In this document: in pieces, positions 35,216 to 44,421 of the stretch
Layout: the number at the start of each line of letters is the position of its first letter
Position numbering within the stretch: position 1 is the first letter of the stretch
Assembly (NCBI GenBank): GCA_963519845.1
Contig: CAUQNX010000005.1
Span: forward strand, 62,001-126,000
Length of the DNA stretch: 64,000 nucleotides
Reading direction: 5' to 3'
From: Moellerella sp963519845
GTDB lineage: Bacteria > Pseudomonadota > Gammaproteobacteria > Enterobacterales > Enterobacteriaceae
The notes under the pieces: generated by a model
The model's input: the letters and a program-made list of their open reading frames with translations, nothing else
Databases searched by the model: none
Told to the model about the DNA's origin: nothing
Made by a program: the position numbers and the translations under genes

Positions 35216-36279
35216 GCCAGAAAATCCTTTTTATTGACCGTGATGGCACCTTAATTACTGAGCCTCCTGTCGATTTTCAAGTTGATAGACTTGATAAGCT
35301 GGCTTTTGAGAAAGATGTTGTCCCTGCTCTGCTATCGTTACAGAAAGCTGGTTTTCGATTAGTGATGATCACCAACCAAGATGGCCTAGGAACCGACAGT
35401 TTTCCACAAGCTGATTTTGATCCGCCTCATAATCTGATGATGCAAATTTTACAATCCCAAGGGATCATATTTGATGATGTGCTGATTTGTCCGCATAAAC
35501 CAGCTGACAACTGCAATTGCCGTAAACCCAAAACGTCCTTAGTCGAACACTATTTAGCGGATAATCAACTCGATAAAAACCAAAGTTATGTAATTGGCGA
35601 TCGTGAAACTGACCTTCTATTAGCTGAAAATATGGGAATCAAAGGGATACTCTATTCGGCAGAATCTATGAGTTGGCAGATGATCACTGATACGCTAACC
35701 AAACGCGATCGCCATGCCAGTGTCGAACGTGTTACCAAAGAGACGGCTATCCAAGTTGAAGTCTGGTTAGATCGCGAAGGCGGCAGCAAAATCAACACAG
35801 GTATGGGATTTTTTGACCATATGCTAGATCAGATTGCCACTCACGGCGGTTTTCGTATGAATGTTGACGTCAAGGGCGACCTAATTATTGATGATCACCA
35901 CTCAGTTGAAGATACGGGACTGGCTCTGGGTGAAGCGCTGCGCGTGGCACTAGGCGACAAACGCGGTATTGGCCGTTTTGGTTTTGCACTGCCGATGGAT
36001 GAGTGCCTAGCTCGTTGTGCTCTTGATATCTCCGGTCGACCGCACCTCGAATATAAAGCAGAATTTAAATTCCAGCGCGTGGGCGATCTCAGTACAGAGA
36101 TGATCGAGCACTTTTTCAGCTCACTCTCCTATGCCATGGGCTGCACGCTGCACCTGAAAACTAAAGGCAAAAACGATCACCACAGAGCGGAAAGCCTATT
36201 TAAAGTTTTCGGCCGCACCTTACGCCAAGCTATCCGAGTAGAAGGCAATACGCTGCCGAGCTCTAAAGGGGTGCTTTAA
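35212..36279 (+). CDS. hisB: Bifunctional histidinol-phosphatase/imidazoleglycerol-phosphate dehydratase HisB
   Basis: 355 aa with two domains. The N-terminal HAD phosphatase (about 1-165) has FIDRDGTL and zinc-binding CPHKPADNCNCRKPK. The C-terminal IGP dehydratase has the metal-binding GFFDHMLDQIATHG, DDHHSVEDTG and KGKNDHHRAES motifs. The fusion is typical of enterobacteria. Overlaps hisC by four bases and hisH by one. Confidence 0.97.
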   Translation: MSQKILFIDRDGTLITEPPVDFQVDRLDKLAFEKDVVPALLSLQKAGFRLVMITNQDGLGTDSFPQADFDPPHNLMMQILQSQGIIFDDVLICPHKPADNCNCRKPKTSLVEHYLADNQLDKNQSYVIGDRETDLLLAENMGIKGILYSAESMSWQMITDTLTKRDRHASVERVTKETAIQVEVWLDREGGSKINTGMGFFDHMLDQIATHGGFRMNVDVKGDLIIDDHHSVEDTGLALGEALRVALGDKRGIGRFGFALPMDECLARCALDISGRPHLEYKAEFKFQRVGDLSTEMIEHFFSSLSYAMGCTLHLKTKGKNDHHRAESLFKVFGRTLRQAIRVEGNTLPSSKGVL

Positions 36280-36872
36280 TGAAAATTGCCATCTTAGATA
36301 CTGGATGTGCCAATCTAGCCTCAGTAACCTATGCGGTTAAACGCTTAGGTTATCAACCCGAAGTGAGCAGAGATAATAATACTATCTTGATGGCAGATAA
36401 GGTCTTTTTACCCGGAGTAGGTACAGCCAGCGCTGCTATGCACAACCTTACTGAGCGTAATCTAATCCCCCTAATCCAAAATCTTACCCAGCCAGTGTTA
36501 GGTATTTGTCTGGGAATGCAATTATTGGGGATGAGCAGTGAAGAGGGGCAAACCACTGTACCTCTATTAGGTCTGATCGATAGTAATGTCGCTAAATTAG
36601 ATGCCAATGGCTTACCAGTTCCCCATTCTGGTTGGAATCAGGTCGAGTCCCTTGCTGGACAACCTCTATTCCGCGGTATTGATGAAGATGCCTATTTCTA
36701 CTTTGTGCATGGCTATAGTATGCCCGTTTCACCATTTACTATCGCCTCAACTGAGTACGGTTCTCGATTTAGCAGTGCCATTTGTCGAGATAACTTCTTT
36801 GGTGTTCAGTTCCACCCTGAGCGTTCAGGCGCTGCGGGCGCGCAACTGCTAAAAAACTTTCTGGAGATGTAA
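36279..36872 (+). CDS. hisH: Imidazole glycerol phosphate synthase glutaminase subunit HisH
   Basis: Releases ammonia from glutamine for HisF. 197 aa. The class I amidotransferase triad is visible: Cys in GICLGMQLL, and His and Glu in FGVQFHPERSG. Translationally coupled to hisB (one-base overlap). The last residues LLKNFLEM are as in E. coli. Confidence 0.97.
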   Translation: MKIAILDTGCANLASVTYAVKRLGYQPEVSRDNNTILMADKVFLPGVGTASAAMHNLTERNLIPLIQNLTQPVLGICLGMQLLGMSSEEGQTTVPLLGLIDSNVAKLDANGLPVPHSGWNQVESLAGQPLFRGIDEDAYFYFVHGYSMPVSPFTIASTEYGSRFSSAICRDNFFGVQFHPERSGAAGAQLLKNFLEM

Positions 36873-36878
36873 TTCGCG

Positions 36879-37616
36879 ATGATAATCCCAGCACTAGATT
36901 TAATTGATGGCAATGTGGTCCGGCTACATCAGGGTGACTACGATCAGAAACGTGATTATGGTAATGATCCTCTTCCACGTTTGATCCAATATCAGAAAGA
37001 AGGCGCTAAATTACTACACCTTGTTGATTTAACTGGCGCCAAAGATCCGCAAAAAAGACAAATTGCCCTACTCAAAATCCTAATCGCTGGTGTCAGTGTG
37101 CCTGTACAAGTGGGCGGTGGCATACGTACAGAAGAAGATGTTAAAGCGCTACTGGATGCTGGTGCCAGCCGAGTTGTAGTAGGCTCAACAGCGATCAAAG
37201 AGCCTGAACTGGTTAAGTCATGGCTGCAACGCTATGGCGGCGAGGCTATTGTTCTGGCGCTAGATGTGAGAATTAATCCACAAGGTGTCAAACAAGTGGC
37301 TATCAGTGGCTGGCAAGAGAATTCAGATCGTACTCTTGAACAAACGATTGAATTTTTCCGTCCTTTTGGTCTTAAGCATGTACTCTGCACTGATATTTCA
37401 AAAGATGGCACACTCTCGGGCTCAAATGTCGAACTCTATCGTGAGATCAGCCAGAAATACCCTGATATTGCCATTCAAGCCTCAGGCGGTATTGGTGACC
37501 TAGCGGATATTGCCGCATTACCTGCCTCTGGCGCCATAGGCGTTATTGTCGGCCGAGCACTATTAGAAGATAAATTCACCGTTTCGGAGGCTATCGCATG
37601 TTGGCAAAACGCATAA
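36879..37616 (+). CDS. hisA: Phosphoribosylformimino-5-aminoimidazole carboxamide ribotide isomerase HisA
   Basis: TIM-barrel Amadori isomerase, 245 aa. Catalytic Asp in IIPALDLIDGNVVRL and the second Asp in CTDISKDGTLSG; phosphate loops VGGGIRTEEDV and ASGGIGDL. The end overlaps hisF by 19 bases. Confidence 0.97.
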   Translation: MIIPALDLIDGNVVRLHQGDYDQKRDYGNDPLPRLIQYQKEGAKLLHLVDLTGAKDPQKRQIALLKILIAGVSVPVQVGGGIRTEEDVKALLDAGASRVVVGSTAIKEPELVKSWLQRYGGEAIVLALDVRINPQGVKQVAISGWQENSDRTLEQTIEFFRPFGLKHVLCTDISKDGTLSGSNVELYREISQKYPDIAIQASGGIGDLADIAALPASGAIGVIVGRALLEDKFTVSEAIACWQNA

Positions 37617-38374
37617 TTCCTTGTTTAGATGTCCGTGATGGGCAAGTGGTCAAAGGCGTTCAGTTCCGCAACCACGAAATTATTGGTGATATCGTCCCCC
37701 TCGCCCAACGCTATGCACGGGAAGGTGCTGATGAGCTGGTCTTTTATGATATTACCGCCTCTTCCGACGGCCGCGTAGTTGATAAAAGTTGGGTAGCCAA
37801 AGTAGCAGAAGTGATTGATATCCCCTTCTGTGTTGCAGGTGGCATAAAATCAGTTGAAGAAGCTGAACAGATCCTCTCATTTGGTGCTGATAAAATATCT
37901 ATTAACTCACCGGCTCTTAGTGATCCCTCATTAATCAGTCGCCTAGCCGATCGCTTTGGTGTTCAATGTATTGTTGTCGGTATTGATACTTGGTTTGATG
38001 AATCAACAGGCCATTATCAGGTCTATCAATTTACGGGTGACGAAAAACGTACCCAACAAACCCAGTGGCAAACATTAGATTGGGTACAGGAAGCGCAAAA
38101 ACGTGGCGCGGGCGAAATCGTCCTCAATATGATGAATCAAGATGGCGTCCGCCAAGGGTATGATTTAGCGCAATTGAAAAAAGTGCGTGAAGTCTGCAAA
38201 GTACCTTTGATTGCTTCTGGTGGTGCAGGCGAAATGTCACACTTCTTAGATGCCTTTACGCTGGCTGGCGTTGACGGTGCGTTAGCGGCTTCTGTATTCC
38301 ATAAGCAAATCATTAATATCGGCGAATTGAAACAATATCTCGCCACGAAAGGAGTGGAAATTAGATTATGCTAA
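37598..38374 (+). CDS. hisF: Imidazole glycerol phosphate synthase cyclase subunit HisF
   Basis: TIM-barrel cyclase that uses ammonia from HisH to make IGP and AICAR. 258 aa. Catalytic Asp in IIPCLDVRDGQVVKG, the partner Asp in NMMNQDGVRQGYD, and phosphate-binding VAGGIKSVEEAE and ASGGAGEM. Overlaps both hisA and hisI. Confidence 0.97.
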   Translation: MLAKRIIPCLDVRDGQVVKGVQFRNHEIIGDIVPLAQRYAREGADELVFYDITASSDGRVVDKSWVAKVAEVIDIPFCVAGGIKSVEEAEQILSFGADKISINSPALSDPSLISRLADRFGVQCIVVGIDTWFDESTGHYQVYQFTGDEKRTQQTQWQTLDWVQEAQKRGAGEIVLNMMNQDGVRQGYDLAQLKKVREVCKVPLIASGGAGEMSHFLDAFTLAGVDGALAASVFHKQIINIGELKQYLATKGVEIRLC

Positions 38375-38979
38375 CTCGTGAACAAATCGATGGATTGGAC
38401 TGGCAAAAAGTGGATAACCTGATGCCTGTTGTTGTTCAACATGCGATCTCTGGTGATGTCCTTATGCTCGGTTATATGAATAGAGAAGCCTTGGACATCA
38501 CTTTAGAGAGTCAGAAAGTGACCTTCTACTCTCGTACCAAACAACGTTTATGGACGAAGGGAGAAACTTCGAACAATTTTCTCAATTTGGTCAATATAGT
38601 AGCCGATTGCGATAATGATACCTTGTTGGCTCTCGCGATGCCGGATGGCCCAACTTGCCATAAAGGCACAGAGAGCTGCTTTGCTCCGGCGCAGTCTGAG
38701 TGGGGTTTTCTGTATGAACTGGAAACTATCCTAAAATCGAGAAAAACTGCCGATCCCGATAGCTCTTACACTGCTCGCTTATATGCCAGTGGAACAAAAC
38801 GTATCGCACAGAAAGTAGGCGAGGAAGGCGTTGAAACTGCACTGGCCGCAACCGTGAATGATCGTGAAGAGCTGACGAATGAAGCCGCCGATCTTATGTA
38901 CCATTTAATGGTTCTGCTGCAAGATCAAAATTTAGATCTCACCGCGATCATTAAGCGCTTAAAAGAGCGTCATCAGTAA
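38368..38979 (+). CDS. hisI: Bifunctional phosphoribosyl-AMP cyclohydrolase/phosphoribosyl-ATP pyrophosphatase HisI
   Basis: 203 aa. N-terminal cyclohydrolase: MLGYMNREAL, FYSRTKQRLWTKGETSNN and zinc ligands in DCDNDTLLALA and GPTCHKGTESCF. C-terminal pyrophosphatase: GTKRIAQKVGEEGVETALA and NEAADLMYHLMVLL. Last gene of the operon, overlapping hisF by seven bases, followed by a terminator. Confidence 0.97.
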   Translation: MLTREQIDGLDWQKVDNLMPVVVQHAISGDVLMLGYMNREALDITLESQKVTFYSRTKQRLWTKGETSNNFLNLVNIVADCDNDTLLALAMPDGPTCHKGTESCFAPAQSEWGFLYELETILKSRKTADPDSSYTARLYASGTKRIAQKVGEEGVETALAATVNDREELTNEAADLMYHLMVLLQDQNLDLTAIIKRLKERHQ

Positions 38980-39018
38980 GATCTTATTTGTTCGCAGTAA
39001 ATAATAAATTGAACATAA

Positions 39019-39042
39019 AAAAGCCACTCTCGAGTGGCTTTT
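39019..39042 (+). terminator. Terminator of the his operon
   Basis: Palindrome AAAAGCCACTC...GAGTGGCTTTT (39019-39042) with a tight loop, 40 bases past the hisI stop, followed by AAAAT. Stem strong; T run of four within the stem end. Confidence 0.8.
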
Positions 39043-39279
39043 AAAATACGTTATTTTTACAATTTTCTGATAGGTTAGCTGCGCTCTTAGTACCCATTGC
39101 CTTGTTAAAGCCATTCAGTCAAAGTTTGTTAGTATTAATAAATCCCTAAAAGAAAGGCGTATTCGACGAAAATAGTGGTAAGATTAGAGTCATTCAATAT
39201 CTATCAGCGGAGGATAAAGCTCGTTATTTGCGATAATCGATTATAATACTTCTCCTTAATTCTACGATAGGTTGCCTAA

Positions 39280-39543
39280 ATGAAAAAACTAACCGTAAGT
39301 GAAATGACTGAATCGCAGAAAATCCGCGTAAAAACCCGAATCGCTCAAGAACGTAAAATGTTAGGCCGTGAACTCACCAATTCAGAGCAAAACAAAGTCA
39401 AAGATGAAATTGTCACCGAAATATCAAAAGAAGTTTCGCAGGTAGCAACTAAAGCCAGAGCCTTGAAGAAAAAAGATAAATTAAAACCAAGTGATGAAAC
39501 ATTTAGCTGGACGGCTAAAAACCATAGCCGTGGAATACGCTAA
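39280..39543 (+). CDS. yjbD: Small basic protein, YjbD family (DUF3811)
   Basis: 87 aa, highly charged and mostly helical, with no signal peptide. RELTNSEQNKVKDE, KARALKKKDKLKPS and the ending FSWTAKNHSRGIR line up with E. coli YjbD (90 aa). Function unknown; its basic character suggests nucleic-acid or ribosome contact, which is inference. In E. coli the gene is elsewhere (near lysC). It is followed after 39 bases by yeaK in the same direction. Confidence 0.75.
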   Translation: MKKLTVSEMTESQKIRVKTRIAQERKMLGRELTNSEQNKVKDEIVTEISKEVSQVATKARALKKKDKLKPSDETFSWTAKNHSRGIR

Positions 39544-39582
39544 GCTAGTGCAGTAATATTATTTTTAATATAGGAAATTATT

Positions 39583-40089
39583 TTGTCTGATAATGATATT
39601 TTCTCACAGTTGACGCAATTACTGACTGAGCATCAAGCCCGATATCGTGTAATGGAACATGTGACTGGCGGGAAATCAGAAGAGGTTGCGAAAATCAGAG
39701 GAACTCAACTAGGACAAGGGGCTAAAGGACTGGTTTGCCATGTTAAAGGTAATGGTTTACGCCAACATGTATTGGCTATTTTACCCGCCGACAAGCAAGC
39801 TGACTTAACTAAAATAGCAAAAGCCATAGGTGGCACCCGTGCCTCGCTGGCCAGCCCTGCCGAGGTTTCAGCCCTAACACATTGTGTTTTCGGCGCCATC
39901 CCCCCCTTTAGTTTTCATCCGGATCTGACTCTTGTTGCCGATCCCTTATTGTTTGAACGCTTTGATGAACTGGCTTTTAATGCAGGTAGCTTAGAACGTT
40001 CAATCATTCTCAATACTGAAGATTATCGGCGTATCGCTGATCCTAAGTTAATTGAGTTTATTCGCACTGAAACACCAGTAACTGAATAA
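39583..40089 (+). CDS. yeaK: Mischarged aminoacyl-tRNA deacylase, YeaK type (YbaK/EbsC superfamily)
   Basis: Trans-editing domain protein that hydrolyses wrongly charged tRNAs. 168 aa, near E. coli YeaK (167 aa). The family core GAKGLVCHVKGNG, GGTRASLASPAEV, GAIPPFSFHPDL and DPLLFERFDELAFNAGSL is very well kept. The start codon is TTG at 39583, with AGGA upstream. E. coli has yeaK near gapA, so its place after the his operon is different here. Confidence 0.92.
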   Translation: MSDNDIFSQLTQLLTEHQARYRVMEHVTGGKSEEVAKIRGTQLGQGAKGLVCHVKGNGLRQHVLAILPADKQADLTKIAKAIGGTRASLASPAEVSALTHCVFGAIPPFSFHPDLTLVADPLLFERFDELAFNAGSLERSIILNTEDYRRIADPKLIEFIRTETPVTE

Positions 40090-40094
40090 CGTTT

Positions 40095-40136
40095 AATTCT
40101 AGGCATTATTAATTTAATAGCGCCTAGAATTTTATT
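40095..40136. terminator. Bidirectional terminator between yeaK and the MBL-fold gene
   Basis: Ten-base-pair stem AATTCTAGGC (40095-40104) with GCCTAGAATT (40122-40131), then TTTATT on the plus strand. The right arm touches the last base before the stop codon of the convergent gene. Confidence 0.75.
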
Positions 40137-40944
40137 CAAAACTCAATACTTCGCCCGTATTAAAATCAGCGGCATCTAATACCATTCGACCCAATGCCCC
40201 TGTGCAATGACAGCCATAAACTTGCGTATCTGCATCAATAGCATTTTTAGCACGCCATAGCGCCGCAGGTGTGGCACAACGTAGATGTAATCCACCAACA
40301 ATCGCCTGAATTCGCGTCTCTTGAGTGATATTTTTTGCATGCTGAATAATGGACTCGATACCTGAATGGCTACAGCCACTAATAATTACCAGCCCTTTAT
40401 CGCCTTTCCACACTAAAAAACTATCATCCATCACATAATCATCTTCTTCACCATCTTCCTTTATCAATACACCATAACATTTTCTCACCATCCGCTGAGT
40501 GACTGCACCGGCGTAGATAAAACGTGAGCTAATTGTTTGATAATTTTCTGATAAAACGAAATTGAATTGTTTAGATAATTTTTCTTTATCAAGTTTTGGA
40601 CTGAGATATTTAAATTTCAGAGCAAAAGGACCGACAAAAAGCGCTGCACGACGATGATAAAAAATATCTGGATGACTAATAACGGTGGGAGGCTGATCGA
40701 AAAAGTGCTTATCAATCTTGGTTAAGCCACCAAAGTGATCATAATGGCCATGGGAAATAACAATGGTTTTAATATCATTGAGATTGATCCCCAATACGGC
40801 TGCATTCTGTAGAAAACGGTCATCCGCACCAGTATCAAAAAGAATTTTTTGCTCGCCATCCTCTAAAAGTAGACTTAACCCTGGGTAGCTTTTCAGCTGA
40901 GGATTATGCGATTTATTCTCAAGCAAAGCCGTTATACGTAGCAT
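40132..40944 (-). CDS. MBL-fold metallohydrolase (COG1237-like)
   Basis: 270 aa. The zinc motif H65-G-H67-Y-D69-H70 (ISHGHYDHFGG), a further ligand region in ISGCSHSGIES, and late IVGGLHLR and GCHCTGA match the COG1237 group of metallo-beta-lactamase-fold hydrolases, which includes a protein annotated in methanopterin synthesis in archaea. Bacterial members have no settled substrate. No signal peptide. It is convergent with yeaK and upstream of gnd on the same strand. E. coli has no equivalent here. Confidence 0.85.
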   Translation of the reverse strand: MLRITALLENKSHNPQLKSYPGLSLLLEDGEQKILFDTGADDRFLQNAAVLGINLNDIKTIVISHGHYDHFGGLTKIDKHFFDQPPTVISHPDIFYHRRAALFVGPFALKFKYLSPKLDKEKLSKQFNFVLSENYQTISSRFIYAGAVTQRMVRKCYGVLIKEDGEEDDYVMDDSFLVWKGDKGLVIISGCSHSGIESIIQHAKNITQETRIQAIVGGLHLRCATPAALWRAKNAIDADTQVYGCHCTGALGRMVLDAADFNTGEVLSFE

Positions 40945-41008
40945 TATTAGACCGCTAAAATAATTTCAAGATAAATATATTATATTAATTTATTAGAGTC
41001 TTCGTCAT

Positions 41009-41038
41009 AAAAAACGGGAGATATATTTATCTCCCGTT
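41009..41038 (-). terminator. Terminator of gnd
   Basis: Eleven-base-pair stem, AACGGGAGATA (41013-41023) with TATCTCCCGTT (41028-41038), followed on the minus strand by a T run (the AAAA before 41013). It lies 23 bases past the gnd stop. Confidence 0.88.
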
Positions 41039-41061
41039 ATAGCTAACTAGATATTAACAGT

Positions 41062-42468
41062 TTATTCCATCCATTCAGTGTGGAATACACCTTCTTTATC
41101 TGTACGTTTATAGGTATGAGCACCAAAATAGTCACGCTGAGCCTGAATTAGATTGGCAGGCAGAACTGCGGCGCGGTAGCTATCATAATAGGAGATAGCC
41201 GCTGAGAAGGTTGGTGTTGGAATACCATTTTGTACGCCATAGCAGATAACATCACGCAGTGCTTGCTGATACTCATCAGCGATTTGCGTAAAGTAAGGTG
41301 CTAATAGTAGGTTAGCTAGTGCGGCATTGCCGTTATAAGCATCAGTAATTTTCTGTAGGAATTGAGCGCGGATAATACAGCCCGCACGGAAAATTTTCGC
41401 AATTTCGCCGTAGTTCAAATCCCAGTTATTCTCATCAGAAGCTGCTTTTAACTGTTGGAAACCCTGTGCGTAAGAGACGATTTTACCTAAGTACAGAGCA
41501 CGACGCACTTTTTCGATAAACTCTTTTTTATCACCAGTAAAGATTTTGACTGTCGGTCCTGATAACACTTTAGATGCAGCAACACGCTGATCTTTTAAGA
41601 ACGACAGGTAGCGAGCAAAAACAGATTCGGTGATCAGCGTTAAAGGAATACCTAAATCTAGTGCACTCTGGCTAGTCCATTTACCCGTGCCTTTATTTGC
41701 CGCTTCATCAAGGATCACATCAACCAGATATTTTCCATCTTCATCTTTCTTGCGGAAGATGTCAGCGGTGATCTCAATTAGGTAGCTACTTAGCTCGCCT
41801 TGGTTCCACTCAGTAAAGGTTTCTGCTAGCTCGTCATTATTGAGACCCAGTGAGTTTTTCAATAATGAATAAGCTTCTGCGATAAGTTGCATATCACCAT
41901 ATTCAATACCGTTATGAACCATTTTCACATAGTGACCAGCACCATCACTACCGATATAGGTAATACATGGCTCTCCATCGGCCTTAGCTGCGATCTCTTT
42001 CAAAATTGGCGCTACCAGCTCATAAGCTTCTTTTTGGCCACCAGGCATGATTGAAGGCCCTTTTAGTGCACCCTCTTCGCCACCAGAAACACCTGTACCG
42101 ATAAAGTTAAAACCTTGCTCAGATAATTCACGGTTACGACGGATAGTATCTTTATAGAAGGTATTACCACCATCAATAAGAATATCACCCTTATCAAGAT
42201 GCGGCGTTAACGAGGCGATAGTCTTATCTGTGGCTTCTCCCGCTTTGACCATCAACAGAATTCGACGTGGTTTTTCCAACGATGCAACAAATTCTTCGAT
42301 AGTGTAGCTGGGAACGAGTTTCTTCCCTGGATTTTCCGCAATCACTTCATCCGTCTTCTCTTTCGAACGATTAAAGATAGAGACCGAATAGCCGCGGCTT
42401 TCAATATTCAGCGCAAGGTTACGCCCCATTACTGCCATACCGACAACGCCAATTTGCTGTTTGGACAT
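41062..42468 (-). CDS. gnd: 6-phosphogluconate dehydrogenase (decarboxylating)
   Basis: Oxidative pentose phosphate pathway: 6-phosphogluconate and NADP+ to ribulose 5-phosphate, CO2 and NADPH. 468 aa from the ATG at 42468, the E. coli length; CAGGAG precedes it and the frame only formally extends to 42534. Motifs: IGVVGMAVMGRNLALN, GTGVSGGEEGALKGPSIMPGG and the signature LDEAANKGTGKWT. In E. coli gnd borders the O-antigen cluster; here its neighbours are an MBL-fold gene and divergent yegH. Confidence 0.97.
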   Translation of the reverse strand: MSKQQIGVVGMAVMGRNLALNIESRGYSVSIFNRSKEKTDEVIAENPGKKLVPSYTIEEFVASLEKPRRILLMVKAGEATDKTIASLTPHLDKGDILIDGGNTFYKDTIRRNRELSEQGFNFIGTGVSGGEEGALKGPSIMPGGQKEAYELVAPILKEIAAKADGEPCITYIGSDGAGHYVKMVHNGIEYGDMQLIAEAYSLLKNSLGLNNDELAETFTEWNQGELSSYLIEITADIFRKKDEDGKYLVDVILDEAANKGTGKWTSQSALDLGIPLTLITESVFARYLSFLKDQRVAASKVLSGPTVKIFTGDKKEFIEKVRRALYLGKIVSYAQGFQQLKAASDENNWDLNYGEIAKIFRAGCIIRAQFLQKITDAYNGNAALANLLLAPYFTQIADEYQQALRDVICYGVQNGIPTPTFSAAISYYDSYRAAVLPANLIQAQRDYFGAHTYKRTDKEGVFHTEWME

Positions 42469-42707
42469 GCAAAACTCCTGTCTGATCATTTTCAATCCAG
42501 CCTGAAGAAGCTGGCATTCTGTTAACCTGATCACATGTTAACTCAGACTGCTGGCAGGTGGTAGTTATTGATGCAATCGATATCCTAAAGATAGCATTTT
42601 TACTCTAATGCCTATTAACAGGAATTTTTCTATTGAAATTTAGCGCTATTATCCTCATTATTCTCCTGTCGGCATTTGCCGTCATATAAGAAGGTAAGAA
42701 AAACAGT

Positions 42708-44282
42708 ATGGAATGGATCGCTGATCCGTCGATTTGGGCAGGGCTGGCAACCCTTATTGTTCTCGAAATCGTATTGGGGATAGATAACCTCGTTTTTATT
42801 GCCATTTTGGCCGATAAACTCCCGCAAAAGCTACGTGATAGAGCTCGTATTACCGGATTATTATGTGCATTGGTAATGCGTGTTGTATTGCTATTTAGCT
42901 TATCTTGGCTAATAACCCTCACAAAACCTATCATTACGTTATTGGGTCAGCCTTTTAGTGCTAGAGATCTCATTATGCTTATCGGGGGGGTGTTCCTCCT
43001 ATTTAAAGCCACAATGGAATTAAATGAGCGCTTAGAAGGTAAAGATGAACATAATGGTGGTCAGCGCAAAACAGCCAATTTCTGGGCTGTAGTGGCGCAA
43101 ATCATTGTACTTGATGCTGTTTTCTCACTCGACTCAGTGATTACTGCTGTGGGCATGGTCGATCATATTGGCGTTATGGTGGCAGCTGTCACAATTGCTA
43201 TGGCCATTATGATTTTAGCCAGTAAGTCATTGACCACTTTCGTCAATCAGCATCCGACGATAGTCATACTCTGTCTCAGCTTCTTGTTAATGATAGGTTT
43301 CAGCTTGATCGCCGAAGGTTTTGGTTATGCAATTCCGAAAGGTTATCTCTACGCTGCGATTGGCTTCTCGATTATGATCGAATCATTAAATCAGTTTGCA
43401 CAGTTCAATCGTCGCAAATTTCTTACTGGTACTCGACCATTACGTGAACGTACGGCTGAAGCTGTTTTACGTATTCTAAGTGGTAAACACGATAGCTCAG
43501 AACTTGATCATCGCACTGCGGATCTGATCTCTGATAATTCTGATGTATTTGACCCGCAAGAGCGTCAAATGATTGCCCGCGTACTCGGAATGGCTCAGCG
43601 TAACGTTGAGAGTATTATGACCTCGCGTCATGATGTCGATTATGTCGATATCAATAAACCGCCTCATGAGTTACTGCAGTTGTTAGAAAAAAACTCACAC
43701 TCTCGTATGGTGGTTATTGATGGCGAAGTCAGTGATGAGCCGGTAGGTATTATCCAAATCATTAATTTGACCAAGCAACAGCTCAGTGGTGCGCCTCTTG
43801 ATTTAAGAGCCTTGATCACCCAGCCTCTGATCTTCCCTGAAGGCCTCTCATTACTTAAAGCCTTAGAGCAATTCCGTAAAGCTCACACTCACTTCGCCTT
43901 TGTGGTTGATGAGTTTGGCTCTGTGGAAGGGATTGTCACTTTGACTGACGTCATGGAAACCATCGCGGGTAATTTGCCAATTGGTGACGAAGAGTATGAT
44001 GCGCGTCATGATATTCAAATGCTCGATGACGGCAGTTGGATTGCGAATGGATTTATGCCATTAGAAGATCTGATCTTATATGTCCCTATGACCTTAGACG
44101 ATAAACGGGAATATGAGACTATTGCAGGTTTGTTGATGGAGCATTTACAGCGCCTTCCTCAAGTCGGTGAAAAAATCACTATTAATAACTGCTTATTCGA
44201 ACCCTTGGAAATTAACAACCATCGTATAAGTAAAGTACTGATTACACCGCCAAAAATTGTTGCTCATGACGAAGATGAATAA
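42708..44282 (+). CDS. yegH: TerC/CBS/CorC-domain membrane protein YegH
   Basis: 524 aa. An N-terminal TerC-type membrane domain (about 1-230, seven or so helices, with VLGIDNLVFIAI and LDAVFSLDSVITAVGMVDH carrying conserved Asp residues), then two CBS domains (about 300-430, including FAFVVDEFGSVEGIVTLTD) and a C-terminal CorC/HlyC domain (about 450-520). TerC proteins are linked to metal-ion export; YegH's substrate is unknown. AAGGT precedes the ATG. No manganese riboswitch is visible upstream. Confidence 0.95.
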   Translation: MEWIADPSIWAGLATLIVLEIVLGIDNLVFIAILADKLPQKLRDRARITGLLCALVMRVVLLFSLSWLITLTKPIITLLGQPFSARDLIMLIGGVFLLFKATMELNERLEGKDEHNGGQRKTANFWAVVAQIIVLDAVFSLDSVITAVGMVDHIGVMVAAVTIAMAIMILASKSLTTFVNQHPTIVILCLSFLLMIGFSLIAEGFGYAIPKGYLYAAIGFSIMIESLNQFAQFNRRKFLTGTRPLRERTAEAVLRILSGKHDSSELDHRTADLISDNSDVFDPQERQMIARVLGMAQRNVESIMTSRHDVDYVDINKPPHELLQLLEKNSHSRMVVIDGEVSDEPVGIIQIINLTKQQLSGAPLDLRALITQPLIFPEGLSLLKALEQFRKAHTHFAFVVDEFGSVEGIVTLTDVMETIAGNLPIGDEEYDARHDIQMLDDGSWIANGFMPLEDLILYVPMTLDDKREYETIAGLLMEHLQRLPQVGEKITINNCLFEPLEINNHRISKVLITPPKIVAHDEDE

Positions 44283-44345
44283 TAGATTTTAGTCATTAAC
44301 TCTTGCTTTACATCGATATAGCGAAGAGTAGCGTCAATCAATGAT

Positions 44346-44384
44346 AAAGCCGCCTTAATTATTGCATTAAGGCGGCTTTTTTAT
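44346..44384. terminator. Terminator between yegH and asmA
   Basis: Fourteen-base-pair stem AAAGCCGCCTTAAT (44346-44359) with ATTAAGGCGGCTTT (44366-44379), a six-base loop and six Ts on the plus strand. It separates convergent genes. Confidence 0.92.
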
Positions 44385-44421
44385 CGTTTAGTCATAACTG
44401 GTTTAACACCAAAATTGATGT

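Noticed and set aside
42535..42707. Manganese (yybP-ykoY) riboswitch before the TerC-domain gene yegH
   Set aside because: The short interval lacks the paired conserved loops of that aptamer.
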